A DNA stretch of 6,345 bases from an uncultured Bacteroidales bacterium (GCA_947074245.1 CAMTOW010000129.1:1-6345); one strand, 5' to 3'. Positions 1 to 6,345 are shown, counted from the first letter of the stretch. A program made the numbers and translations. The notes: generated from the sequence alone by a model not told the origin.

Positions 1-49
1 ACGAGATTCTCCGGAGTGACTGGAGTTCAGACGTGTGCTCTTCCGATCT
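1..49 (+). other. Illumina index (P7/read-2) adapter, non-genomic
   Basis: This is library adapter, not organismal DNA. Bases 1-7 (ACGAGAT) match the 3' end of the P7 flow-cell oligo. Bases 8-15 (TCTCCGGA) occupy the 8-base i7 index position. Bases 16-49 match the multiplexing read-2 primer site, beginning GTGACTGGAGTTC and ending GCTCTTCCGATCT. From memory of the TruSeq HT index set, the reverse complement of the index, TCCGGAGA, is index D702. The adapter points inward, as it would when ligated to a fragment, so the insert starts at base 50. The left edge of the window is therefore a real contig end with untrimmed adapter. Confidence 0.97.
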
Positions 50-264
50 AGATTGAGGACGAATGTATCTCTTCCATCCGAGCGAGAGCGTTTGCTCTGG
101 CATTGTGGATAACCGGCGCGATCCTGCTTTTTTCATCGATTTTCTGTTATGATTTCGCCTATTTAAACGTTCTGATCGTAAACATCTTCGCATATCTCAT
201 TTTACTGGTCTTCATTCAGCGCATGATGATCTTTCGTTTTAATAAAATCAATGAACATGAATAA
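50..264 (+). CDS. Small two-helix membrane protein, 5' truncated
   Basis: An open frame runs from base 52 to the TAA at 262-264, giving about 70 C-terminal residues. The true start is lost: the frame meets an in-frame TAG at 49-51, at the adapter junction, and the only in-frame ATGs are late (223, 226). The visible part begins with an acidic/basic stretch (IEDECISSIRARAF). Two hydrophobic segments follow, at about residues 13-33 (ALALWITGAILLFSSIF) and 36-56 (AYLNVLIVNIFAYLILLVFI), then a basic tail (RMMIFRFNKINEHE). The stop overlaps the start of the helix-turn-helix gene by 14 nt, so the two are probably translationally coupled. Small membrane proteins are often encoded just before such 65-70-residue regulators, and in some cases the membrane partner modulates the regulator. 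That role is inferred from context; I do not recognise a named family. Confidence 0.7.
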
Positions 265-457
265 TCGTATCCGGGTAGAAAGAGCGGAACTCCGAATCAC
301 ACAGGAGGAACTCGCCAAAATGATCGGCGTAAGCCGGCAGACGATCAACGCGATCGAAACGAACCGGTTCGTACCCTCGGCAATCATCGTTCTGAAGATT
401 GCCCGAATCTTCAACAAGCCGGTAGAAGAGGTCTTCTCGCTGGAAGACGATGATTAA
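251..457 (+). CDS. Small XRE/Cro-C1 family helix-turn-helix regulator
   Basis: A 68-residue protein that is almost entirely one Cro/C1-type DNA-binding domain. Residues 17-36 (TQEELAKMIGVSRQTINAIE) form the helix-turn-helix: TQEELA is the first helix, GVS the turn, RQTINAIE the recognition helix. The following NRFVPSAIIVLKIARIFN and the tail KPVEEVFSLEDDD complete the five-helix fold. There is no separate sensor domain, which is normal for this compact class (about 65-70 residues). Translation could start at ATG 251 or at ATG 257 (Met3); neither has a Shine-Dalgarno sequence, as is usual in Bacteroidota. The start lies inside the end of the upstream membrane-protein gene, suggesting one transcript and coupled translation. 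It probably binds a local operator and may repress its own operon, but the upstream control region is outside the window. The family call is firm; target and effector are unknown. Confidence 0.93.
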   Translation: MNMNNRIRVERAELRITQEELAKMIGVSRQTINAIETNRFVPSAIIVLKIARIFNKPVEEVFSLEDDD

Positions 458-477
458 AAATCGCAAATCAACGGAAT

Positions 478-512
478 CGGATTTCAGAAAGAATCGGTAA
501 ACGAGAAATCCG
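478..512. repeat. Short imperfect-loop inverted repeat downstream of the regulator
   Basis: CGGATTTC (478-485) is exactly complementary to GAAATCCG (505-512), with a 19-nt loop. The loop carries a second copy of GAATCGG (491-497), also present at 474-480. It could be a weak hairpin in the 3' untranslated region or an operator-like element. An 8-bp match in 80 bp of AT-rich DNA could also arise by chance. Confidence 0.25.
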
Positions 513-534
513 GGAATCGCATTGCGGGATATAG

Positions 535-583
535 AAAACGACAAGGGCGTTTCGGTCGAAAACCGAGACGCCCTTGCCGTTTG
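535..583. terminator. Strong bidirectional intrinsic terminator hairpin
   Basis: Bases 542-556 (CAAGGGCGTTTCGGT) pair with 562-576 (ACCGAGACGCCCTTG) over 15 positions, including one G-T wobble, around the 5-nt loop CGAAA. After one A-C mismatch (541/577) the stem continues with AAACG (536-540) against CGTTT (578-582). The A-rich left flank and T-rich right flank make it a candidate terminator on either strand. It lies 78 nt past the stop of the regulator gene, so it most likely ends the membrane-protein/regulator transcript and insulates the Nudix gene. Confidence 0.82.
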
Positions 584-838
584 ATCCTTAAAACCGATGT
601 GTCGGTCGGAGTGTTTTCCTCTGGATTATGGATCGAATTGCTTCCGCGAATAGGGTAATTTGTGCTGAAATTCCGATCAAAACAAAAGAATACGTTCTTT
701 CCTGCCTAAAAGTTGCACTATTTGTACGATTCATTTGTTAGTTGTATCGAATGTATTTTAAATTTATAGGAGTCTTTTTGCAAATGTTTTATTATCTAAC
801 GTTTTGATCTGTGAAAGACTTTATAAAACCAAAACATC
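584..838. other. AT-rich intergenic region before the Nudix gene
   Basis: Together with 458-583 this makes a 381-nt stretch without a convincing gene. The longest start-to-stop frames noticed are trivial: an 18-codon frame at 597-653 and a 7-codon frame at 784-807. Neither has supporting features. The right half is strongly AT-rich and holds the tentative Nudix promoter. I see no tRNA, riboswitch-like fold or repeat. Confidence 0.6.
775..806 (+). promoter_or_regulatory. Tentative Bacteroidota-type promoter for the Nudix gene
   Basis: TTTTTG (775-780) resembles the Bacteroidota -33 element (TTTG). TAACGTTTTG (797-806) approximates the -7 element TAnnTTTG, but with two extra bases between TA and TTTG. 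The boxes are 16 nt apart. A transcript would start near 813, about 25 nt before the Nudix ATG. The match is imperfect and AT-rich DNA gives many such hits. Confidence 0.3.
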
Positions 839-1378
839 ATGACAAATCCTCCGTTGAGTAAATTCAAGTTTTGTCCGGCATGCGGATCGGAACATTTTGA
901 CATCAATAACGGTGCATCCAAGAAATGCGCGGACTGCGGTTTTACCTATTACTTCAATCCCCGCGCGGCGACGGTGGCGCTGATCCGGAATGAGAAAGGT
1001 GAACTGCTGGTAGCGCGCCGCGCGAAGGATCCGGCAAAAGGTACGCTCGATCTTCCGGGCGGTTTCGTCGATTCGTACGAAACGGGCGAAGAGGCCGTAG
1101 CTCGCGAAGTGAGCGAGGAGACCGGGCTGATAGCCGACTCGGTGGATTATCTGTTTTCTCTTCCCAACATCTATCCCTATTCGGGAATGGATATCCATAC
1201 GCTCGATCTGTTCTTCGAATGTCAGATCCGGGATCTGAGCGGAATGCACGCTATGGACGACGTGGCCGCTCTGCAATGGATTCCGCTCGATCGGATCCGT
1301 CCGGAAGAGTTCGGATTGCAATCGATCCGGAAAGGAGTCACGATGTACGTGGAGATGCAGAAAAAGAGCTCTTATTAA
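839..1378 (+). CDS. Nudix hydrolase with N-terminal zinc ribbon
   Basis: A 179-residue cytoplasmic Nudix (nucleoside-diphosphate-X) hydrolase. Residues 12-15 (CPAC) and 30-33 (CADC) form a four-cysteine zinc ribbon like that of NudC-type NADH pyrophosphatases. The Nudix box is complete at residues 75-97: G75-x5-E81-x7-R89-E90-V-x-E93-E94-x-G96-L97, with the metal-binding REVSEE core intact. LPGGF (72-76) precedes it, and the C-terminal part has the usual strand/WIPLDRI segment. Such enzymes cleave a pyrophosphate bond in a nucleotide derivative using Mg2+ or Mn2+. The NudC signature SQPWPFPxS, expected shortly after the Nudix box, is absent; that region reads SLPNIYPYSGMD. The protein is also shorter than NudC (about 257 residues), so NADH specificity should not be assumed. 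The start at ATG 839 fits the zinc-ribbon boundary and follows an A-rich leader (AAACCAAAACATC). It appears monocistronic, between terminator-like hairpins. Confidence 0.95.
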   Translation: MTNPPLSKFKFCPACGSEHFDINNGASKKCADCGFTYYFNPRAATVALIRNEKGELLVARRAKDPAKGTLDLPGGFVDSYETGEEAVAREVSEETGLIADSVDYLFSLPNIYPYSGMDIHTLDLFFECQIRDLSGMHAMDDVAALQWIPLDRIRPEEFGLQSIRKGVTMYVEMQKKSSY

Positions 1379-1388
1379 CTTAATAATC

Positions 1389-1433
1389 ATAACGTAATGG
1401 ACTCTTATTCGGCTCATTATTACGTTATTTTTG
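1389..1433 (+). terminator. Weak AT-rich terminator after the Nudix gene
   Basis: ATAACGTAAT (1389-1398) is perfectly complementary to ATTACGTTAT (1419-1428). The 3' arm runs straight into a T tract (1428-1432). The loop is long (20 nt) and the stem AT-rich, so termination may be partial. It begins 11 nt after the Nudix stop, the expected place for a terminator. Confidence 0.55.
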
Positions 1434-1442
1434 TATAAATAG

Positions 1443-1473
1443 CTTTTACACTCTAATCGTATCTTTATCTTTG
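1443..1473 (+). promoter_or_regulatory. Bacteroidota sigma-ABfr-type promoter for the TPR/barrel operon
   Basis: TATCTTTG (1466-1473) is an exact match to the -7 consensus TAnnTTTG of the primary sigma factor in Bacteroidota. The -33 region is weaker: CTTTTA (1443-1448) lies 17 nt upstream and only loosely resembles TTTG. Transcription would begin near 1480, giving a leader of about 85 nt before the preferred start at 1565. This also argues against a primary transcript starting within the Nudix gene. Confidence 0.5.
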
Positions 1474-1511
1474 TGAAAAATTAAATACAAAGACAAAATA
1501 ATTAACAGACC

Positions 1512-1538
1512 GGATGCAATCACCACGATTTTGCATCC
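1512..1538 (+). promoter_or_regulatory. Leader hairpin upstream of the TPR gene
   Basis: GGATGCAATC (1512-1521) can pair with GATT (1527-1530) and GCATCC (1533-1538) around the loop ACCAC, with a two-base TT bulge. This makes about 10 bp, six of them in the GGATGC/GCATCC base. It falls in the presumed 5' leader, between the -7 box and the preferred start codon. It could affect transcript stability or translation. No T tract follows directly, so it is not an obvious terminator. Confidence 0.4.
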
Positions 1539-1564
1539 TCTCTTTGTACTTGAAACCGATTCAG

Positions 1565-4500
1565 ATGAAAAAATTCCTTCTTCCATTATGCCTGCTGGCA
1601 GCTGCTAATGCGAACAGCTTTTCGTTTGCCCAGGTATCTTATACCTCACTGCAGCCTGAATCTCTTTACCAGAGCGGAAAAGAGATGTATGAAGTGAAAA
1701 ATTGGGACGGATGCATCGACCGGCTGACGCGCTACAGAAAAGAATCGCGCGACACCGATCTGATTCAGGAATCCGATTATATGCTTGCGGTAGCGGCTTT
1801 CGAAAAAGGCAAGGACTATGCCGTAGAGTTGCTGACCGATTTTAAAACAAAATACCCTTGGTCGCCCCATATCCGTCAGGTGGAATTTCTGATCGGAAGC
1901 TACTATTTCCTGCATGCCGACTATGAGGAGGCGATCAGTGCCTTCGAAGACCTGGATTTCGACAAACTTCATGTGTCGGAACAACCGGTATATTTCTACC
2001 GATTGGGATACTCCTACTTGAAGACGGGCAACACGAAAGAAGCAAAACCGCTTTTCGAAGTATTGTCGCGCATGAATTCGGAATATCAGAATTCGGCGGC
2101 TTACTATCTGGCTTATCTCAACTATTACGACAAACGATATGATGAGGCGTTCGCGGCTTTCCGCGCATTGCCCTCTAACCCCGAATACGACAATACGGTA
2201 CCCTACTACATCGCCCAGATCTATTTCGTCAAGAAAAACTACGATAAGGCGCTGAGCAGCGCGTTGACTCTTTTGCAACAGGGTGCGCCCGACGCGCAGC
2301 AGGAGGCGGAACTGAACCGAATCGTCGGAGAATCGTATTTCCACAAAGGAGACGAACCCAACGCGATCCGTTATCTGAAAAAATATACCGAACAAGAGGG
2401 CACACCGCTTCGCGCGACGGCCTATATCCTGGGTATCGCCGCTTATCGCAACGGCGATTATCCGACGGCGATCTCCAACCTGAGCCGTGCGGCTTCGGGC
2501 GACGACGCGATGATTCAGAACGCGTATCTGCATCTGGGACATTCGTATCTGAAAAACGGTGACGTGCGCAACGCGCGCATGGCTTTCGAAACGGCTTCGA
2601 AAAGCGATTACGACCGCTCGGTAAGAGAAGCGGCTTTGTATAACTACGGTCTGACGATCCACGAATCGTCGTATTCGCCGTTCAACGAATCGGTCGTGGT
2701 GTTCGAACAGTTCCTGAACGAATTCCCCAACTCGACTTATACCGACAAGGTGAACGATTGCCTGGCGGAAGTGTATATGACTACGCGCAATTACGATGCA
2801 GCTTTGGCTTCGATCAACAAGATCGCTCGTCCGGGCAAGCAGATCGTCGCGGCCAAACAGCGCATCCTGTTCCAACTCGGAACGCAGGCGGTAGCCAACG
2901 CGGATCTGAAAATGGCGGAAAACTACTTCACGCAGGCGATCAATATGGGATCGGTCAACAACGAGACCCGTGCCGAAGCGTATTTCTGGCGTGGCGAATG
3001 TGAATATCGCAACGGCGACTATCGCAAGGCGGTTTCCGATTTTCAGGAGTTCCTGAAACTGTCTCGCAATACCCAGGCCGAGATCTATGCGCTGGGGCGC
3101 TACAATCTGGCTTATGCTTATTTCAAACAGCAGGATTTCACGAATGCCATCAAATGGTTTGAAATGTATCTGAATATGCCGGGCGAACGGGGCAAGAACA
3201 CGTATGTAGACGCTCTGAACCGCGCCGGAGATTCTCATTTCTACAAACGTCAGTTCGGAACGGCCGAAAACTATTACTCGCAGGCTTCCTCCATGTCGCC
3301 TACGGGGGGCGATTACGCATTGTTCCAGAAAGGATTCATGGCGGGACTGCAGAAGAACTACCAAGCGAAGATCCAGGCAATGGATAAGTTGATCTCCTCG
3401 TTCCCTCAATCGGATTATGTGGATGACGCGCTGCTCGAAAAAGGAAAGACATACATCATTCTGAAAAATAAACCGCAGGCGATCGAATCGTTCGAACGTC
3501 TGGTCAGACAATATCCGAATACGACCTCGGCACGCCAGGCCGGTATTCAGCTTGGTTTGATCTATTTCAACTCCAATCAGTTGGATCAGGCGATCGCTGC
3601 CTATAAACAGGTTATCAACAACTATCCGGGAAGCGAAGAGGCCCGCACGGCTGCCGAAGACCTGAAAGCGGTATACATCGAGAAGAACGACATCCCGGCG
3701 TATGCCGATTACATCAAGACATTGCACGGAAAAGTGCAATTCGCGGCCGGCGAGCAGGATTCGCTCACCTATTTGGCTACCGAAAAAGTGTTGATGCGCG
3801 GCAATAAGGACGAGAGCGTAAACGCACTGGTCAATTATCTGCAAAGCTTCTCGACCGGCGCTTTTCGTCTGAATGCCAATGTAGAACTGGCTCGTCTGTA
3901 TGTGACTTCGAAAGAGCATGATCAGGCGCTTCGATACTACGATGTGATTCTTCAGGCTCCCGACAATAAATTCACCGAAGAGGCGCTGGCTCACAAAGCC
4001 GAACTCCAGTTTATGAACGGAGATACGGAAGAGGCGCTCGAAACGTTCCGTACGCTCGCGCTTCGCGCCGAACGAAAAGAGAATAAGGAAGCAGCCAAAC
4101 TGGGTATCCTGCGCACGACTTCCGCGCTCGAACGCAACGACGACATCGTTCTGGCAGCCAACGAGCTGTTGGAGAACGGCAACCTGTCGCCGGAACTTCG
4201 CAACGAGGCGCTGTATAACCGGGCGAACGCGCTGATCGCGTTGGGAAAAAGCGAATATGCAGCGAAAGACCTGGAGGAGCTGGCGAAAGATACGCGCAAC
4301 ATCTTCGGAGCCGAAGCCAATTATCGTCTGGCTCAGTTCTATTTCGACGAAGGCAATCCGGAAAAAGCCGAAGCATCGGTTTTCGCCCTGATCGAGTCTT
4401 CTACTCCGCACCAGTACTGGTTGGCGCGCGGGTTTATCCTGCTGGCTGATATCTACATCGCTCAGAACGACCCGTTCCAGGCGAAACAGTATCTGCAGAG

Positions 4501-4576
4501 CTTACAAAACAACTATAAGGGGAACGATGAAATCTCGGATATGATCCGTGAGCGATTCATTAAAATCGGTGAATAA
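1565..4576 (+). CDS. Large exported tetratricopeptide-repeat (TPR) protein
   Basis: A 1003-residue protein made almost wholly of TPR helical hairpins. I prefer ATG 1565 over the in-frame ATG at 1514. From 1565 the protein opens with a classic signal peptide: MKKF, then LLPLCLLAAANA, then cleavage after SFSFA at about residue 22, before QVSY. The 17 extra residues from 1514 would bury it, and ATG 1514 sits in a leader hairpin. C9 of the signal is not in a good lipobox, so a soluble periplasmic protein is expected. Clear TPR units run from about residue 140 to 980, for example YFYRLGYSYLKTGNTKEAKPLF, IQLGLIYFNSNQ followed by LDQAIAAYKQVINNYP (about 650-690), and GFILLADIYIAQNDPFQAKQYL near the end. 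I estimate 20 or more units. The FPxS/YPxS punctuation resembles YbgF/BamD-type envelope TPR proteins, so automated pipelines may label it Tol-Pal-like. TPR arrays bind proteins, so a scaffold role with the barrel encoded 2 nt downstream is inferred; the function is unknown. Confidence 0.93.
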   Translation: MKKFLLPLCLLAAANANSFSFAQVSYTSLQPESLYQSGKEMYEVKNWDGCIDRLTRYRKESRDTDLIQESDYMLAVAAFEKGKDYAVELLTDFKTKYPWSPHIRQVEFLIGSYYFLHADYEEAISAFEDLDFDKLHVSEQPVYFYRLGYSYLKTGNTKEAKPLFEVLSRMNSEYQNSAAYYLAYLNYYDKRYDEAFAAFRALPSNPEYDNTVPYYIAQIYFVKKNYDKALSSALTLLQQGAPDAQQEAELNRIVGESYFHKGDEPNAIRYLKKYTEQEGTPLRATAYILGIAAYRNGDYPTAISNLSRAASGDDAMIQNAYLHLGHSYLKNGDVRNARMAFETASKSDYDRSVREAALYNYGLTIHESSYSPFNESVVVFEQFLNEFPNSTYTDKVNDCLAEVYMTTRNYDAALASINKIARPGKQIVAAKQRILFQLGTQAVANADLKMAENYFTQAINMGSVNNETRAEAYFWRGECEYRNGDYRKAVSDFQEFLKLSRNTQAEIYALGRYNLAYAYFKQQDFTNAIKWFEMYLNMPGERGKNTYVDALNRAGDSHFYKRQFGTAENYYSQASSMSPTGGDYALFQKGFMAGLQKNYQAKIQAMDKLISSFPQSDYVDDALLEKGKTYIILKNKPQAIESFERLVRQYPNTTSARQAGIQLGLIYFNSNQLDQAIAAYKQVINNYPGSEEARTAAEDLKAVYIEKNDIPAYADYIKTLHGKVQFAAGEQDSLTYLATEKVLMRGNKDESVNALVNYLQSFSTGAFRLNANVELARLYVTSKEHDQALRYYDVILQAPDNKFTEEALAHKAELQFMNGDTEEALETFRTLALRAERKENKEAAKLGILRTTSALERNDDIVLAANELLENGNLSPELRNEALYNRANALIALGKSEYAAKDLEELAKDTRNIFGAEANYRLAQFYFDEGNPEKAEASVFALIESSTPHQYWLARGFILLADIYIAQNDPFQAKQYLQSLQNNYKGNDEISDMIRERFIKIGE

Positions 4577-4578
4577 TC

Positions 4579-6345
4579 ATGAAAGGAAATACAGTTACAT
4601 TATATGCCTTGGGCGCTTTGATGGTATCGTCAACTGCCGCCATGGCGCAGGAAACAGCCGCCGATTCGGTGATGAACCGTGTATTGCTGCTCGAAAAAGA
4701 GTATAATCCGACGGTGCGCGATGCCGATAAGATCAATAAACTGCCGGCGGTGGAAGCTCCGAAAACCAACAAGACTGAGATCGTTTATTCGGATCTGAGC
4801 GTTTCGGCCACTCCGGTGGCTGAAATCAATCCGCTCGCTTCGGGTGACGTACAGAACGGATACGTATTCAGCCGCAAACGCGGTTATCTGAATCTGGGAT
4901 ACGGTAATTACAACAACCTGAAAGGGGATCTCGGATTCCGTTTCGTGGATACCGACCGCAACATCTTCGGAATCGAATACGCCCATGCTTCTACATCGGG
5001 CAAGATCAAAGTGCCATCGACCGATGCCAAGACGAAACTGAACATGAACGATAACTACGCCAACCTGTATTATCGCTACATCGGTTCGAACCTGAATTTC
5101 AATACGAATTTCTTTTTGGACAACCGCCATAACAACTTCTACGGATATTGTTTTCCGGAAGAGCTGAACGAATTTGTAACGCTTCAGAAGAAACCGAAAC
5201 AGACGCTTCAGCGTTTCGGTTTGAATCTGGGTATGGAAAGCAAGACGGATGCGGAATGGCAATTCAAAGGGGCGTTCGGCATGTCGTCGCTCAAAGAGAA
5301 ATACAACGGATTGCGCGAAACGAAACTGAACGTGCTATTCGGCCTTTCTACCGTTTTGAGCGATAGTTATTGGCGATTCGCTACCGACCTGAGCGTGGAT
5401 GCCTATCTGCACGATGCGCCGGAGAATCTGCCGGACTGGTCGAACACGGGCGTGTTCCGCATTGCACCGGCATTCCGCTATGATAATGAAGACGGTCTGA
5501 AAGCCACCTTGGGAATCAACGCCGACATCGCTTTCGGCAAAGGGCCGCATTTCGGCATCGCTCCGCAGATCGCTCTCGACTGGGAGTTTTCGGAAGGTTA
5601 CTTCCTGTATGCGGATATGAAAGGAGGCGTAACGCCGTTCTCGCTGACCGAGCTGACTCGCGACAATCGCTTCTTCGTTCCGTACAATCAATACAAGAAT
5701 CGCTATACGCCGGCCGACTTTACATTGGGGCTGCGTTCCAACAAAGTGGGCGGTTTCTGGTTCGACCTGTATGCGGGCGGAGCTTATACCAAACATGAAG
5801 CGATTTTCTACAACCGCATCAACCGTGTTGTCGTGAGCGAGTATGATGAGGAGTCCAATCAGAGAAATGACCTGTACGCGACCAACTACATGGATGCTTA
5901 TACCGACAATGTGTTCGCCTGGAAAATCGGTGGACGGATCAAGTATAGCGCCGGAAAAGTATTCAACGCATCATTGCAGCTGCAAAAGAACGGATGGAAC
6001 ATGAAGAAGGTGGAAGATATCGACTATATGTCGAATCGCGCCGGCTTCGAAGTGAACTTGGACGCATGCTGGTATGCGACGAAACAGTTGGTGTTTGACC
6101 TCGACTACAACCTGATGACCGATCGGAAAAGTTTCGTGTCGACCAATACGTACTTGTCGGATCCGGTATGGCATGGAGTAGAGGCGGAGGAAGTGAAACT
6201 GAAAAGCATCAACGAGCTGAACGTGAAAGCGACCTGGCTGTTCAACAATACGCTTTCGGTGTTTCTGGAAGCGAATAATCTGCTATTCTGTAAATACGAT
6301 CTATATTACGGTATGCCGGCCCAGGGCTTTAACTTCATGGGCGGT
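4579..6345 (+). CDS. Outer-membrane beta-barrel protein, TonB-receptor-like, lacking the plug (3' partial)
   Basis: The frame is open from ATG 4579 to the window edge (589 codons, no stop). It starts 2 nt after the TPR gene stop. The N-terminus is a signal peptide (MKGNTVTLYALGALMVSSTA, then AMA|QE, cleavage near residue 23). It is followed by a short segment, LLEKEYNPTVRDADKINKLP (about 37-56), ending in AVEAP. From about residue 95 the sequence alternates aromatic/hydrophobic and polar residues, as in transmembrane beta-strands (GYLNLGYGNYNNLKGDLGFRF, then repeated strand/turn units). The last residues, LSVFLEANNLLFCKYDLYYG and then MPAQGFNFMGG, closely resemble the final strands of TonB-dependent receptor barrels. 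Only about 5-15 residues seem to be missing. No plug (about 120 residues) or carboxypeptidase-like domain lies before the barrel. A label of TonB-dependent receptor would thus rest on the barrel alone; pore, assembly or anchoring roles are equally possible. Confidence is high for an outer-membrane barrel, low for any substrate. Confidence 0.88.
   Translation, partial: MKGNTVTLYALGALMVSSTAAMAQETAADSVMNRVLLLEKEYNPTVRDADKINKLPAVEAPKTNKTEIVYSDLSVSATPVAEINPLASGDVQNGYVFSRKRGYLNLGYGNYNNLKGDLGFRFVDTDRNIFGIEYAHASTSGKIKVPSTDAKTKLNMNDNYANLYYRYIGSNLNFNTNFFLDNRHNNFYGYCFPEELNEFVTLQKKPKQTLQRFGLNLGMESKTDAEWQFKGAFGMSSLKEKYNGLRETKLNVLFGLSTVLSDSYWRFATDLSVDAYLHDAPENLPDWSNTGVFRIAPAFRYDNEDGLKATLGINADIAFGKGPHFGIAPQIALDWEFSEGYFLYADMKGGVTPFSLTELTRDNRFFVPYNQYKNRYTPADFTLGLRSNKVGGFWFDLYAGGAYTKHEAIFYNRINRVVVSEYDEESNQRNDLYATNYMDAYTDNVFAWKIGGRIKYSAGKVFNASLQLQKNGWNMKKVEDIDYMSNRAGFEVNLDACWYATKQLVFDLDYNLMTDRKSFVSTNTYLSDPVWHGVEAEEVKLKSINELNVKATWLFNNTLSVFLEANNLLFCKYDLYYGMPAQGFNFMGG

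Noticed and set aside
303..322. A perfect AGGAGG 11 nt before an ATG at 320, suggesting an internal start in the regulator gene.
   Set aside because: Starting there would remove the first helix of the helix-turn-helix domain. The bases encode the conserved QEE of the family, and Bacteroidota rarely rely on Shine-Dalgarno sequences.
597..653. An 18-codon frame in the intergenic region, possible small protein.
   Set aside because: Too short, no ribosome-binding or promoter signal, and no recognisable composition or motif.
784..807. A 7-codon frame (MFYYLTF) preceded by AGGAG at 768-772, as a possible leader peptide.
   Set aside because: It overlaps the tentative promoter, would lie upstream of the transcript start, and has no regulatory residue pattern or attenuator downstream.
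821..1417. A 198-codon minus-strand frame covering the Nudix gene.
   Set aside because: It is antisense to a gene with a perfect Nudix box and zinc ribbon, and has no recognisable features of its own.
1426..1433. TATTTTTG as an alternative -7 promoter box.
   Set aside because: It matches TAnnTTTG but coincides with the T tract of the Nudix terminator and has no reasonable -33 element upstream.
1514..1564. The upstream in-frame ATG at 1514 as start of the TPR protein.
   Set aside because: It adds 17 residues before a textbook signal peptide starting MKKF at 1565, and the codon lies inside a hairpin stem.
1646..4411. A 921-codon open frame on the minus strand, antisense to the TPR gene.
   Set aside because: It lies entirely within the TPR gene. 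Its translation shows no domain, signal peptide or sensible composition (rich in R, I, F, Q). It is explained by codon bias of the sense gene leaving few reverse-strand stops.
4630..5262. A 210-codon minus-strand frame, and others at 5335-5796 and 5971-6174, over the barrel gene.
   Set aside because: All are shadows of the open + strand frame 4579-6345, which has a signal peptide and barrel-like strands.

Overview
The window looks like a contig end from a Bacteroidota genome, most likely order Bacteroidales. GC content is moderate. Start codons lack Shine-Dalgarno sequences and sit behind A-rich leaders. A perfect Bacteroidota-type -7 box (TATCTTTG) precedes the largest gene. The two large exported proteins are a pair typical of this phylum. 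A family-level placement (for example Rikenellaceae) would be a guess.

The first 49 bases are not genomic. They are an Illumina TruSeq-style index adapter: the end of P7, an 8-base index, and the read-2 primer site. Native sequence begins at about 50.

Layout, all on the + strand. (1) 50-264: the 3' remnant of a small two-helix membrane protein, overlapping by 14 nt (2) 251-457: a 68-residue Cro/C1-type helix-turn-helix regulator. (3) 458-838: a gene-free stretch with a strong bidirectional hairpin terminator (535-583), a weak inverted repeat and a tentative promoter. (4) 839-1378: a Nudix hydrolase with an N-terminal zinc ribbon. (5) 1379-1564: a weak AT-rich terminator, a good promoter and a leader hairpin. 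(6) 1565-4576: a roughly 1000-residue exported TPR-repeat protein. (7) 4579-6345: an exported outer-membrane beta-barrel protein that runs off the window only a few residues before its expected end.

The last two genes are separated by 2 nt and almost certainly form one transcription unit. A periplasmic TPR scaffold encoded with a plug-less outer-membrane barrel suggests an envelope machine of unknown function. It is the most biologically interesting content here. The membrane-protein/regulator pair and the Nudix gene look like ordinary, independently transcribed neighbours. No mobile element, CRISPR array, tRNA or rRNA is visible.
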